Of a DNA stretch of 64,000 bases, positions 51,443-60,395 are shown in pieces. Origin of the DNA: Stenotrophomonas panacihumi (GTDB lineage Bacteria; Pseudomonadota; Gammaproteobacteria; Xanthomonadales; Xanthomonadaceae). How positions within the stretch are numbered: position 1 is the first letter of the stretch; the number at the start of each line of letters is the position of its first letter. The DNA lies in the NCBI RefSeq assembly GCF_001431645.1, contig NZ_LLXU01000052.1, forward strand, positions 1 to 64,000, read 5' to 3'. The notes beneath the pieces are model-generated. The model was not told the DNA's origin, made no database searches, and saw nothing but the letters and a program-made list of their open reading frames with translations. Made by a program: the position numbers and the translations under genes.

Positions 51443-52162
51443 ATGCGCCTGGAAGATGAAACCGGCTTCGTCCTGCATGCCCGGCACTGGCGCGAGACCA
51501 GCCTGTTGGTCGAGGTGCTGAGCCGGCAACACGGCCGCGTGGGTTTGCTGGCGCGCGGCGTGCAGGGCGAACGCAAGCAGGCGCTGCGCGCGGCGTTGCA
51601 GCCGCTGCAGTCGATCCGCTTCAGCGCGGTGCAGCGCGGCGAACTGGCGCAACTGCGCGCCGCCGAAGCCGAGGACGCCGCGCCACGCCTGCAGGGCGAT
51701 GCCATGCTCGCCGCGTTCTATCTCAACGAGCTGGTGCTGCGGCTGGCGCCGCGCCATGACCCGCTGCCCGAACTGCACGCCGCCTACGCCCGCGTGCGCG
51801 AACGCCTGCGCGCGGCCGAACCACTGGCGTGGAGCCTGCGTCGTTTCGAGCGCGACCTGCTCGAAGCCCTCGGCGTGGGATTCGACCTCGAACACGACGT
51901 GGATGGCCAGCCGATCGACCCGGCCGCGCGTTACCAGCTCGACCCGCTGGAAGGCGCGCGGCGGCTGCTCAGCGACCGCGGCGCGGGCGAGCGCAATGCC
52001 ACCGCCACCGGGCGCGGCCTGCTGGCGTTGGCGCATGACCAGGCGCCTGATCCGCTCGACCTGCCCGGCCTGCGCCTGGGCCTGCGCGCGGTGCTGCTGC
52101 ACCACCTGGGCGGGCGCGGGCTGAAAGCCTGGGACATGCTGCGCGACCTCACGCCGCGCTGA
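51443..52162 (+). CDS. recO: DNA repair protein RecO
   Basis: 239 aa. N-terminal OB fold ([38 protein letters not shown]) and a helical C-terminal domain. The zinc-binding Cys of some RecO proteins are absent, as in most proteobacteria. It loads RecA with RecR onto SSB-coated DNA. Same place in the rnc-era-recO order as in related genomes. It ends 4 bases from the convergent receiver-Hpt gene. Confidence 0.95.
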   Translation: MRLEDETGFVLHARHWRETSLLVEVLSRQHGRVGLLARGVQGERKQALRAALQPLQSIRFSAVQRGELAQLRAAEAEDAAPRLQGDAMLAAFYLNELVLRLAPRHDPLPELHAAYARVRERLRAAEPLAWSLRRFERDLLEALGVGFDLEHDVDGQPIDPAARYQLDPLEGARRLLSDRGAGERNATATGRGLLALAHDQAPDPLDLPGLRLGLRAVLLHHLGGRGLKAWDMLRDLTPR

Positions 52163-52166
52163 GCCT

Positions 52167-52874
52167 TCAGTGGAGCAGGGCGGCGACGGCGTCGTGGAAA
52201 TGATGGCGCGCAATCGGAGAGTGCGGGTCGCCGCGCAGTTCGCGCACGGCTTGCGCCAATCGCGCCGCGCCGACGAAACCACAGCTGGCCTGCAGCCGAT
52301 GCAGGTGGTTGCGCAGGGTCGGTTCGTCGTCCTGGCGCAGCGCCGAATCCACCGCGTCGCGCGTGCCCGGCAATTCGGACAAGAACAGTTCGCGCAGTGC
52401 ATTGAGATGATGCTGCTGGCCGTTGAGCGCGGCCAGCGCGGCATCCTCGTCCCAGTCGCGCTGGATCACGATGGTGCCCATCGCCTCGCTGCCGGCCCGT
52501 GTCGGCAGCCGCCGGCGAACCTGCTGTTGCAGCTCGAGCGCGGGCAGCGGCTTGATCAGGACGTCGAGGAAGCCGTCGGCCAGCAGGCGCGCGGTGGCGC
52601 CGGCATCGGCCGTGTGCGCCACCGCCGGCGTGCCGGGGTGCAAGGTACGCAGGCGCGCGAGCAATTCGCTGCCGCTGCCATCGGGAAGATGGGCATCGAT
52701 CAACCACAAGTCGTGGCGCACGTCACGGGAACGTTCCAGGGCCGCGGCGAGGCTGTCGGCACTGTCCAGCCGAAGGGCGAGGGGTTCCAGGGCGGCCTGG
52801 AAGAAACCGAGGCTGATCGGGTCGTCCTCGACCAGCAGGACGCGGGGACGGGGGGGCTCTCGCGACGCCATCAT
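52167..52874 (-). CDS. Orphan receiver-Hpt phosphorelay protein
   Basis: 235 aa with two modules and no output domain. The receiver domain (about 11-125) has acidic pocket E16-D17-D18, phospho-accepting D60 (LIDAHLPDGSG) and K108 (IKPL). The Hpt domain (about 145-235) has the phospho-His H192 (HRLQASCGFVG). This arrangement can shuttle phosphate in a multistep relay. No histidine kinase is adjacent. It is convergent with recO and divergent from rlmD. Confidence 0.9.
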   Translation of the reverse strand: MMASREPPRPRVLLVEDDPISLGFFQAALEPLALRLDSADSLAAALERSRDVRHDLWLIDAHLPDGSGSELLARLRTLHPGTPAVAHTADAGATARLLADGFLDVLIKPLPALELQQQVRRRLPTRAGSEAMGTIVIQRDWDEDAALAALNGQQHHLNALRELFLSELPGTRDAVDSALRQDDEPTLRNHLHRLQASCGFVGAARLAQAVRELRGDPHSPIARHHFHDAVAALLH

Positions 52875-53027
52875 CTTGCTGCCTCCATGTCAGCACGCCG
52901 CAGCAACGTCCTGCGGCCGGGTGAGTTTGCCTGCCTTTCCAGCAAACGACAATGAACGGGTGAACCCGGCCACCGCCGGTGTCATCTGCCACAATACGCG
53001 CCCTTTTTGCCCGCAGCTTGTCGCCAC

Positions 53028-54359
53028 GTGGCCAGATCCGGTAGACGCCTCGACCGCACCCCCTTCCAGACCGACATCCTCGACCTCAGCCATGACGGCC
53101 GCGGCGTTGCCCGCCGCGAGGGCGAGGGTGGCAAGGTCACCTTCATCTCCGGCGCCCTGCCCGGCGAGGTGGTGGTGGCCGAACCGACCTCGCGCAGCCG
53201 CCATTTCGACGAGGCGCGCACCCTGGAGGTGCTGCAGGCCTCGCCGGAGCGCGTGACCCCGCGCTGCCCGCATTTCGGCACCTGCGCCGGCTGCGTGCTG
53301 CAGCACCTGGAGGAAGGCCAGCAGATCGTCGCCAAGGAGCGCGTGCTGATGGACAACCTGCAGCGCATCGGCCACGTCACGCCCGAGCGCGTGCTGCCGG
53401 CGCTGGTCGGGGCCAACTGGGGCTACCGCCGCAAGGGCCGGTTCTCGGTGCGCCGCGTGGAGAAGAAGGACAAGACGCTGGTCGGCTTCCGCGAGCAGGA
53501 TCCGCGCTTCGTGGCCGACCTGTCGGTCTGCTACACCGTCATCCCGCAGATCGGCGAGAAGATCACCGCGCTGTCGGCGCTGGTGGAAAGCCTGGACGGC
53601 AAGCGCGACATCCCGCAGATCGAATTCATCGCCGGCGACGATGCCGTCGCGCTGACCGTGCGCCACCTGCAGCCGCTGGGCGAGGCCGACCGGCAGGCGC
53701 TGGTGGCCTTCGCGCAGGCGCAGGATTTCGCCATCTTCCTGCAGCCCGGCGGCGTGGAATCGGTGCATCCGCTGTGGCCGGAAAACGTGCCGTTGTCGTT
53801 CCGCCTGCCGCAGTGGGACGTGGAACTGGCGTTCCGTCCGCTGGACTTCATCCAGGTCAACGCCACGCTCAATGAAAAGATGATCGACCACGCGCTGCGC
53901 CTGCTCGACGCGCAGCCGGAAGACCGCATCCTCGACCTGTTCTGCGGCCTGGGCAACTTCACCCTGCCGCTGGCGCGCGGCGTGCGCGAGGTGGTGGGCG
54001 TGGAAGGCGACGCGGGGCTGGTGGCGCGCGCGAAGGAGAACGCCGAGCGCAACGGCCTGGCCAACGCGCAGTTCTTCGCCGCCGATCTCACCCAGGACCA
54101 GCGCCAGGCGCCGTGGATGCGCCAGGGCTTCGACAAGCTGCTGCTCGACCCGCCGCGCTCCGGCGCCATCGACGTGCTCAAGCAGCTGCCGCTGAAGAAG
54201 TTCGAGCGCATCGTGTACGTCAGCTGCCACCCGGGTTCGCTGGCGCGCGACGCCGGTTTCCTGGTCAACGAGCAGGGCTTCAAGCTCAAGGCGGCCGGTG
54301 CGATGGACATGTTCCCGCACACCGCGCACGTGGAAAGCATCGCGCTGTTCGAGCGCTGA
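53028..54359 (+). CDS. rlmD: 23S rRNA (uracil-1939-C5)-methyltransferase RlmD
   Basis: 443 aa from GTG 53028 (VARSGRRLDRTPFQT). N-terminal TRAM domain, an iron-sulfur cluster site with C80, C86 and C89 (CPHFGTCAGC) plus a later Cys, then the S-adenosylmethionine domain (DLFCGLGNFTLPL) and catalytic Cys in YVSCHPGSLARD. A TTG start at 53007 is possible but less family-like. It methylates U1939. Confidence 0.96.
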   Translation: MARSGRRLDRTPFQTDILDLSHDGRGVARREGEGGKVTFISGALPGEVVVAEPTSRSRHFDEARTLEVLQASPERVTPRCPHFGTCAGCVLQHLEEGQQIVAKERVLMDNLQRIGHVTPERVLPALVGANWGYRRKGRFSVRRVEKKDKTLVGFREQDPRFVADLSVCYTVIPQIGEKITALSALVESLDGKRDIPQIEFIAGDDAVALTVRHLQPLGEADRQALVAFAQAQDFAIFLQPGGVESVHPLWPENVPLSFRLPQWDVELAFRPLDFIQVNATLNEKMIDHALRLLDAQPEDRILDLFCGLGNFTLPLARGVREVVGVEGDAGLVARAKENAERNGLANAQFFAADLTQDQRQAPWMRQGFDKLLLDPPRSGAIDVLKQLPLKKFERIVYVSCHPGSLARDAGFLVNEQGFKLKAAGAMDMFPHTAHVESIALFER

Positions 54360-54368
54360 GGAATACGC

Positions 54369-54860
54369 ATGGGCATCGAGATCGAGCGCAAGTTCCTGGT
54401 CACCGGCGAGGGTTGGCGCGATGCGGCGCATGCGGTCGTGCCGATGGCGCAGGGCTACATCAACGACGCCGCCGCGATGGACAGCGGCGCGCAGAAGGCG
54501 TCGGTGCGCGTGCGCATCCAGGGCGAAGCGGCCTACCTCAACCTGAAATCGCGCGAGCTGGGCCATACGCGGCAGGAGTTCGATTACCCGATCCCGGTGG
54601 ACGACGCGCGCGCGCTGCTGGCGCTGTGCGTGGGCGGGCTGGTGGACAAGCGCCGGCACCTGGTGCGGCAGGGCAACCACCTGTGGGAAGTGGACGAATT
54701 CCTCGGCGAGAACGCGGGCCTGGTGGTGGCGGAGATCGAACTGGACCACGCCGACGAGGCATTCGAACGACCCGCCTGGCTGGGCGAGGAAGTCACCGAC
54801 GACGTGCGCTACTACAACCTCGCGCTGGCGGCGCATCCCTACAGCCGCTGGCCGCGCTGA
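54369..54860 (+). CDS. CYTH domain protein, inorganic triphosphatase type
   Basis: 163 aa. Starts MGIEIERKFLV, the CYTH ExExK signature, with further acidic and basic strands of the triphosphate tunnel fold (VRVRIQGEAAYLNLKSRE; WEVDEFLGENAGLVVAEIEL). Close bacterial relatives hydrolyse inorganic triphosphate. The start is 9 bases after rlmD, so the two likely share a transcript. The biological substrate is uncertain. Confidence 0.9.
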   Translation: MGIEIERKFLVTGEGWRDAAHAVVPMAQGYINDAAAMDSGAQKASVRVRIQGEAAYLNLKSRELGHTRQEFDYPIPVDDARALLALCVGGLVDKRRHLVRQGNHLWEVDEFLGENAGLVVAEIELDHADEAFERPAWLGEEVTDDVRYYNLALAAHPYSRWPR

Positions 54861-54977
54861 GGGTCGTCGGCGGCGGTGCGCATGGCCGCCGCCGCGACGC
54901 ATCGTTGCAAACCCCTTCGCGCCAGGCGCGGTGGATCGCGGCATAGTGGCAGCCCTCGTTTCCCGCGGAGCGCCTCC

Positions 54978-55667
54978 ATGCGCATCGATATCTGGTCCGA
55001 CGTGGTCTGTCCCTGGTGCTGGATCGGCAAGCACCGCTTCCAGCGCGGCGTGGCCCTGATGGGCGCCGACGCCCCCGACGTCGACATCCACTACCACGCC
55101 TTCCAGCTCGACCCTGACGCCGGCCCGGACCCGGTGCCGCTGCGCGAGGCCTATCGCGCGAAGTTCGGCGGCGACGCGCGCACCGAGCAGATCCTGTCCC
55201 AGACCCAGCAGACCGGCCGCGCCGAAGGCCTGCCGTTCGACTTCGACCGCGGCCAGGTGCGCGCCAACACCCTGCAGGCGCATCGCCTGATGTGGCTGGC
55301 CGCGCGCGAAGGCGATGCCGAGGCCGCCGCCGAGGCGCTGTTCCGCGCGCACTTCGCCGAAGGCCGCAATCTCGCCGACCCCGACACGCTGGTCGCCGCC
55401 GGCACGCAGGCCGGGCTGGATGAGGCGCGCATCCGCGCCTTCCTCGCCTCCGACGAAGGGCTGGCCGAGGTGGGCGAGCAGCTGGCGCAGGCGCGACAGC
55501 TGGGCATCACAGCCGTGCCCAGCTTCGTCATCGACGGCCGCTACCTGATCCAGGGCGCGCAGCCGCCGGAGGCGATCGCCGACATCCTGGGGCGCATCGC
55601 CGCCGAACAGGCCGCGCCGGCCGCCTCCCAGGGCGAGGGCTGCGGCCCGGACGGCTGCGAGGTCTGA
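54978..55667 (+). CDS. DsbA-family oxidoreductase (FrnE-like)
   Basis: 229 aa thioredoxin-fold protein with active site C11-P-W-C14 near the N-terminus (SDVVCPWCWIG) and the FrnE/2-hydroxychromene-like helical insert. There is no signal peptide, so it is cytoplasmic. The cis-Pro loop is AVPSFVIDGRYLIQGAQ. The end contains a second Cys pair (GCGPDGCEV). FrnE-type proteins in Deinococcus are linked to oxidative stress; the substrate here is unknown. Start ATG 54978 after GGAG. Confidence 0.92.
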   Translation: MRIDIWSDVVCPWCWIGKHRFQRGVALMGADAPDVDIHYHAFQLDPDAGPDPVPLREAYRAKFGGDARTEQILSQTQQTGRAEGLPFDFDRGQVRANTLQAHRLMWLAAREGDAEAAAEALFRAHFAEGRNLADPDTLVAAGTQAGLDEARIRAFLASDEGLAEVGEQLAQARQLGITAVPSFVIDGRYLIQGAQPPEAIADILGRIAAEQAAPAASQGEGCGPDGCEV

Positions 55668-55739
55668 AGCCGGGGCGCGCATCTGCGACAATGCGGCGAT
55701 GCGCCATCGCGGCGCCCCCCACCCGGAGGTCCACCCCGC

Positions 55740-56747
55740 ATGCTCCTGATCGGCGTCGCCGGCACCGAACTCACCGCGCAAGAGCGCGCGTGGCTGCAGC
55801 ATGACGCCGTCGCCGGGGTGGTGCTGTTCAAGCGCAACTTCGCCTCGCGTACCCAGGTGGCCGAGCTGTCGGCCGCCATCCGCGCCGCCGCGCCGCGCCC
55901 GCAGCTGATCTGCGTGGACCAGGAAGGCGGGCGGGTGCAGCGCTTCCGCGAGGGCTACGCCGCGCTGCCGCCGCTGGCCGGTTTCGGCGAGCTGTATACG
56001 CGCGACCCCGATGCCGCGCTGGCGCTGGCCCGCGAGCATGCCTGGCTGATGGCCAGCGAAATCCGCGCCAGCGGCGTGGACCTGAGCTTCGCCCCGGTGG
56101 TGGACCTGGCGCGCGGCAACCGCGCCATCGGCGACCGCGCGTTCAGCGCCGACCCGCAGGTGGTGGCCGCTTTCACCCGGGCCTATGTCGCGGCGATGCA
56201 CGAGGCCGGCATGGCCGCCACGCTGAAGCATTTCCCCGGCCATGGCACCGTGCTGGAAGACACCCACGTCGATACGGCGATCGACCCGCGTCCGCTGGAC
56301 GTGCTGCGCGCCGAAGACCTGGTGCCGTTCGCCGCCGGCATCGACGCCGGCGCCGATGCGGTGATGATGGCGCACGTCGTCTATCCGCAGGTCGCGCCGG
56401 AACCGGCCGGCTACTCGGCGCGCTGGATCGGCGAGATCCTCCGCGGCGAGCTGGGCTTCCGCGGCGTGGTGTTCTCCGACGACATCGGCATGGCCGCCTC
56501 GTTCAGCGCCGGCGGCGTCAAGGCGCGCGTGGACGCGCACCTGGATGCCGGCTGCGATGTCGTGCTGGTCTGCCACCCGGAGCTGGTCGAACAATCGCTG
56601 CAGGCCGTGGCCGGCCGCACGCTCAACACCGCTGCGCTGCTCGGCCTGATCGGCCGCGGCGCGCTTGGCTGGGACGGCCTGCTGGCCGATGCCCGCCATC
56701 CCCACACCCAATCCCGTTTGCTGGAACAACTCGGAAAAACCGCCTGA
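55740..56747 (+). CDS. nagZ: Beta-N-acetylhexosaminidase NagZ
   Basis: 335 aa cytoplasmic family 3 glycoside hydrolase that trims GlcNAc from muropeptides during cell-wall recycling, which in many bacteria feeds beta-lactamase induction. The His-containing loop KHFPGHG and catalytic Asp in VVFSDDIGMAAS are intact. A GGAGG site precedes ATG 55740. The stop overlaps the hpt start (TGATG). Same gene order as in Pseudomonas (nagZ beside a thioinosine phosphorylase). Confidence 0.96.
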   Translation: MLLIGVAGTELTAQERAWLQHDAVAGVVLFKRNFASRTQVAELSAAIRAAAPRPQLICVDQEGGRVQRFREGYAALPPLAGFGELYTRDPDAALALAREHAWLMASEIRASGVDLSFAPVVDLARGNRAIGDRAFSADPQVVAAFTRAYVAAMHEAGMAATLKHFPGHGTVLEDTHVDTAIDPRPLDVLRAEDLVPFAAGIDAGADAVMMAHVVYPQVAPEPAGYSARWIGEILRGELGFRGVVFSDDIGMAASFSAGGVKARVDAHLDAGCDVVLVCHPELVEQSLQAVAGRTLNTAALLGLIGRGALGWDGLLADARHPHTQSRLLEQLGKTA

Positions 56748-57301
56748 TGTCCAATCTCACCCTCCAACAGGCCGTGGCCCAGGCCGACCTGCTCGTCGAC
56801 CGCCCGACCCTCGACGCCGCCATCGGCCGCATCGCCGATGCCATCGCCCGCGACTACCAGGGCGAAGTGCCGGTGTACCTGACCATCATGCATGGCGCGT
56901 TGCCGTTCTCCGGCCAGCTGGCGCTGGAACTGGGCGCGCGCGGCCAGGACCTGCAGTTCGACTACCTGCACGCCACCCGCTACCGCGGCGCCACCACCGG
57001 CGGCGAGCTGGTGTGGAAGCACCGCCCGGCCACCGCGCTGTTCGGCCGCCGCGTGCTGCTGGTCGACGACATCCTCGACGAGGGCTACACGCTGCAGGGC
57101 GTGCGCCAGTGGTGCCTGGAGCAGGGCGCCACCGACGTGCGCATCGCCGCGCTGACCATCAAGAAGCACGACCGCTGCGTGCCGGGCGTGCGCGCCGATT
57201 ACCCGGGCGTGGAAGTCGAGGACCGCTACGTGTTCGGCTTCGGCATGGACGTCAATGAGCTGTACCGTGGCGCGCCGGCCATCTATGCGATGAAGGACTG
57301 A
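56747..57301 (+). CDS. Hypoxanthine-guanine phosphoribosyltransferase
   Basis: 184 aa. The PRPP-binding motif VLLVDDILDEGYTLQG is clear, with the pyrophosphate loop MHGALPFSGQL and base-binding region near KHDRC. It salvages hypoxanthine or guanine to IMP or GMP. It is translationally coupled to nagZ and followed by the thioinosine phosphorylase, which produces hypoxanthine, so the two can act in sequence. Confidence 0.93.
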   Translation: MSNLTLQQAVAQADLLVDRPTLDAAIGRIADAIARDYQGEVPVYLTIMHGALPFSGQLALELGARGQDLQFDYLHATRYRGATTGGELVWKHRPATALFGRRVLLVDDILDEGYTLQGVRQWCLEQGATDVRIAALTIKKHDRCVPGVRADYPGVEVEDRYVFGFGMDVNELYRGAPAIYAMKD

Positions 57302-57329
57302 CGTCGAACCCACCGCGGAAGCCCCACGC

Positions 57330-58079
57330 ATGAACCACCCGATCTCCCTGGCCGTCATCGGCGGCACCGGCGTCTACAAGCTCGCCCAGCTCGACGACGT
57401 GCAGACCCATGAAGTGCCTACCCGCTTCGGCAGCCCGTCGGGCCCGGTGCGCGTGGGCACGCTGCTCGGCCAGCGCGTGGCCTTCCTGGCGCGGCATGGC
57501 GAAGGCCATTCGCTGCCGCCGCACAAGGTCAATTACCGCGCCAACCTTGCCGCGCTGCAGCAAATCGGCGCGCAACGCGTGCTCGCGCTCAACACCGTGG
57601 GCGGCATCACCGACGCCTACGGCCCGCGCGTGCTGGCCTGCCCGGACCAGCTGATCGACTACACCTGGGGCCGCATCTCCACCATTTGCGAGGAGGAGGG
57701 CAGCGAGGTGGTGCACGTGGACTTCGGCCATCCGTATTCGCCGCTGTTCCGCAGCAAGGTGCTGGCGGCCGCGCGTGTGACGGGCGTCAAGCTTGTGGAT
57801 GGTGGTTGCTACGGCGCCACGCAGGGCCCGCGGCTCGAAACCATCGCGGAAATCGCGCGGATGCGCCGCGATGGCTGCGACCTGGTGGGCATGACCGGCA
57901 TGCCGGAAGCCGGCCTGGCGCGCGAGCTGGGGCTGGATTACGCCTGCCTGGCGATCGTCGCGAACTGGGCGGCCGGTTGCGGGGACGCCGGGGAGATCAC
58001 CCTGGCCGAGGTGCTGGCCAACGTCGAGGCCGCCTCCACCGGGCTACCGGAACTGGTCGGAGAACTTGCGCGAGGGTGA
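57330..58079 (+). CDS. S-methyl-5'-thioinosine phosphorylase (MTAP/PNP family)
   Basis: 249 aa trimeric nucleoside phosphorylase. Phosphate loop GGTGVYKL, LARHGEGHSLPPHKVNYRANL, and GATQGPRLETIAEIARM with a late MTGMPEAGLARELGL match the MTAP/MTIP family. Pseudomonads with this gene next to nagZ use methylthioinosine rather than methylthioadenosine, giving hypoxanthine and methylthioribose-1-phosphate, which fits the adjacent hpt gene. Substrate preference is inferred from context. Confidence 0.88.
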   Translation: MNHPISLAVIGGTGVYKLAQLDDVQTHEVPTRFGSPSGPVRVGTLLGQRVAFLARHGEGHSLPPHKVNYRANLAALQQIGAQRVLALNTVGGITDAYGPRVLACPDQLIDYTWGRISTICEEEGSEVVHVDFGHPYSPLFRSKVLAAARVTGVKLVDGGCYGATQGPRLETIAEIARMRRDGCDLVGMTGMPEAGLARELGLDYACLAIVANWAAGCGDAGEITLAEVLANVEAASTGLPELVGELARG

Positions 58080-58164
58080 TTGTCTTCGGGGCATAAGCTT
58101 TGCATACTCGCGAAGTGCGTAGCCGCACACCACCCATTCAATTTTGCAAAGGTCTCGCATCACC

Positions 58165-58374
58165 ATGCCGAACGGTACCGTCAAGTGGTTCAACGACGCC
58201 AAGGGATTTGGCTTCATTTCACCGGAGGACGGCAGCGCTGACGTCTTCGCGCACTTCTCCGCGATCAATTCCAAGGGCTTCCGCAGCCTGCAGGAAGGCC
58301 AGCGCGTCACGTACGACGTGACCCAGGGCCCGAAGGGTGCCCAGGCTTCCAACATCACGCCGGTCGGCGGCTAA
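58165..58374 (+). CDS. Cold-shock domain protein
   Basis: 69 aa single cold-shock OB fold with RNP1 KGFGFI and RNP2 VFAHF. It binds single-stranded RNA and DNA. ATG 58165 is the family start. The leader between 58080 and 58164 is short, so if cold induction occurs it does not use the long leader seen in E. coli cspA. A strong terminator follows. Confidence 0.96.
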   Translation: MPNGTVKWFNDAKGFGFISPEDGSADVFAHFSAINSKGFRSLQEGQRVTYDVTQGPKGAQASNITPVGG

Positions 58375-58392
58375 GCAGCCGGTCGTGCTTTG

Positions 58393-58422
58393 AAACCCCG
58401 CCGCGAGGCGGGGTTTTTTTTT
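58393..58422 (+). terminator. Rho-independent terminator after the cold-shock gene
   Basis: AAACCCCGCC pairs with GGCGGGGTTT around GCGA, followed by nine T residues in total. Confidence 0.95.
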
Positions 58423-58489
58423 GCCCGTGTGCGGCGCGCGGCGATTCTTCTACGATGCAGGCATTGCACGGGCTTCTTTCGGAAACACG

Positions 58490-59746
58490 ATGGCAGGGCG
58501 CAAGCGAAGGATCGCGATAGTGGGCTACGGCACGGCCGGGCAGGCCATGGCCGTGCTGTTGCAGCGCGACGGCCATGAGGTGGAAGTGTTCGAGCAGGCC
58601 GCCGAACCGGGGCCGGTCGGCGCGGGCTTCCTGCTCCAGCCCAGCGGCCTGCAGGTGCTCTGGCGCATGGGGCTGCTTGACGGCGTGCTCGCGCATGGTG
58701 CGCCGGTGCATCGCCTGTATGGCGATATCCCCGGCGGCCGCGCGGTGATGGAGATGCAGTACCGCGACCTCGACCCCCGCCTGTTCGGCCTGGGCCTGCA
58801 GCGCGGCGCGCTCTTCATGCTGCTGCGCGATGCGTTGGAAACCCCGCACCTGCATGCCGGCACGCGCATCGTCGCCGTCGATGCCGAGCGTGGCCGCGTG
58901 CAGGCGCACGACGGCCACTGGCACGGCGGCTTCGACCTGGTTGTCGCCGCCGACGGCGCGGCGTCCGCGTTGCGCAACCATGTCGGCCCGCCGCGCCTGG
59001 ATCGCCCTTACCCGTGGGGTGCGCTGTGGTGCCTGGTGCCGCAGGGCGACTGGGCGCATGCCGATGAACTGCGCCAGCGCTATCGCAGTGCGCGCAAGAT
59101 GATCGGCCTGTTGCCGGTCGGCACGCGGCCGGACGATGGAACGCCGCGCATGAGTTTCTTCTGGAGCCTGCCGCGCGAGGACTTCGATCGCTGGCGCGCG
59201 GACGGCATCGCACCGTGGCTGGAGGAGATCGCCGCGCTGTGGCCGCAGGCGCGCGATTGCCTGGCCGGCATCGAGGCGCCGGCGCAGCTGGCCACCGCCG
59301 CGTATCGCGATGCGGTGGCGCGCGAATGGCATTGGGGCCGCCTGGTGCTGGCCGGCGATGCCGCGCATGCGATGAGCCCGCAGCTGGGACAGGGCGTCAA
59401 CATGGCGCTGCTCGACGCCTGGGCGCTGTGCAACGCGCTGCGCGTGGAGGACTCGCTGGCGCGCGCGTTGCCGCTGTACCAGCACGAACGCCAGGCGCAT
59501 GTATCGATCTACCATTTCTGGAGCCGCTGGCTGACGCCGCTGTTCCAGTCTGACCGCGACTTCGCCGCGCGCGTGCGCGACATCGGCCTGCGCCCGCTGG
59601 GGCGCGTGCCGGGCGGACGCGGCCACATGCTGCGCGTGCTCAGCGGCACCCAGCACGGCTGGCTCGGCAAGCTGGCGCTGGCGCCGGAATTCCTGGGCGC
59701 GCTCGACGCGCGCGCGCCTGCCGTGGTGATGCCCGCGCCAGCCTGA
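58490..59746 (+). CDS. FAD-dependent monooxygenase (PHBH-type)
   Basis: 418 aa. Rossmann FAD site IAIVGYGTAGQAMAVLL, then LVVAADGAASALRNHV (DG motif) and LAGDAAHAMSPQLGQGVNMAL (GD motif), the pattern of class A flavin hydroxylases. Substrates in this class are aromatic or polyketide-like and cannot be assigned. The start ATG 58490 is chosen for the FAD fold; an upstream in-frame start at 58421 adds 23 non-conserved residues. Convergent with the PdeM gene. Confidence 0.92.
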   Translation: MAGRKRRIAIVGYGTAGQAMAVLLQRDGHEVEVFEQAAEPGPVGAGFLLQPSGLQVLWRMGLLDGVLAHGAPVHRLYGDIPGGRAVMEMQYRDLDPRLFGLGLQRGALFMLLRDALETPHLHAGTRIVAVDAERGRVQAHDGHWHGGFDLVVAADGAASALRNHVGPPRLDRPYPWGALWCLVPQGDWAHADELRQRYRSARKMIGLLPVGTRPDDGTPRMSFFWSLPREDFDRWRADGIAPWLEEIAALWPQARDCLAGIEAPAQLATAAYRDAVAREWHWGRLVLAGDAAHAMSPQLGQGVNMALLDAWALCNALRVEDSLARALPLYQHERQAHVSIYHFWSRWLTPLFQSDRDFAARVRDIGLRPLGRVPGGRGHMLRVLSGTQHGWLGKLALAPEFLGALDARAPAVVMPAPA

Positions 59747-59747
59747 A

Positions 59748-60395
59748 TCAGCGCGGCACCGGCAGCGCGACGATCGCATCGTCCACGCAGGCGGCGAGTT
59801 GTTCGCCGCTGCGCAGCGGGGCGACCACGCCGGCGCTGAAATGCGAAAACGCCGGCAGCACGGTCAGCCCCGAGCGCAGCCAGAACGCGGGGAAGCGCCG
59901 GCCGACGCCGGGCAGTTCGCACAGTGGATGCACATGCCCGCACAGCACGTGGCGCCCGGGTTCGGCGACGGGGTCGTGGCGCAGCACGAAGCCGCCTTCC
60001 TCGGCGCGTTCGCCGGCATCGCGTACCAGCAGGCGCCCGGCGTGCATCGCGCGGTCGTGGTTGCCGCGGATCACCGCGATGTCCAGCGCGCCGTGGCGCA
60101 GGCGCCACTGCTGCCATTGCGCAAGCCAGCTTGCCTCACGCAGCGGGCCGTGCAGGAGATCGCCGAGGACCCACAAGGTGCGCGCGGGGTATTGATCGAG
60201 CAGCGCGTCGATCCGCGTCAGGTCGTGCAGCGTGCCACCTGCGGGCAGGCCGATGCCGGCGCGTCGGAACACGTCGCCCTTGCCCAGGTGCAGGTCGGCG
60301 ACCAGCAGCGCGGCGCGGGCCGGCCAGTACATCGCGCGTGCGCCCAACAGCAGCATGTCTTCATCGCCGAGGCGGGTGGCCCACTCATGCGCCAT
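59748..60395 (-). CDS. pdeM: Ligase-associated DNA damage response phosphoesterase PdeM
   Basis: 215 aa metallophosphoesterase with the five motifs DLHLGKGDVFRR, GDLLHG, GNHDRA, CGHVHP and related His. Proteins of this type are encoded with an Lhr-like helicase and ATP-dependent ligase. The gene overlaps the helicase by 11 bases, so the cassette is translationally coupled. Nuclease activity is assumed from the family; the substrate has not been read here. Confidence 0.92.
   Translation of the reverse strand: MAHEWATRLGDEDMLLLGARAMYWPARAALLVADLHLGKGDVFRRAGIGLPAGGTLHDLTRIDALLDQYPARTLWVLGDLLHGPLREASWLAQWQQWRLRHGALDIAVIRGNHDRAMHAGRLLVRDAGERAEEGGFVLRHDPVAEPGRHVLCGHVHPLCELPGVGRRFPAFWLRSGLTVLPAFSHFSAGVVAPLRSGEQLAACVDDAIVALPVPR

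Noticed and set aside
58080..58164. Cold-shock leader considered as a thermosensor
   Set aside because: Only 85 bases, no cold box or long stem visible; the leader is too short for the E. coli-type mechanism.
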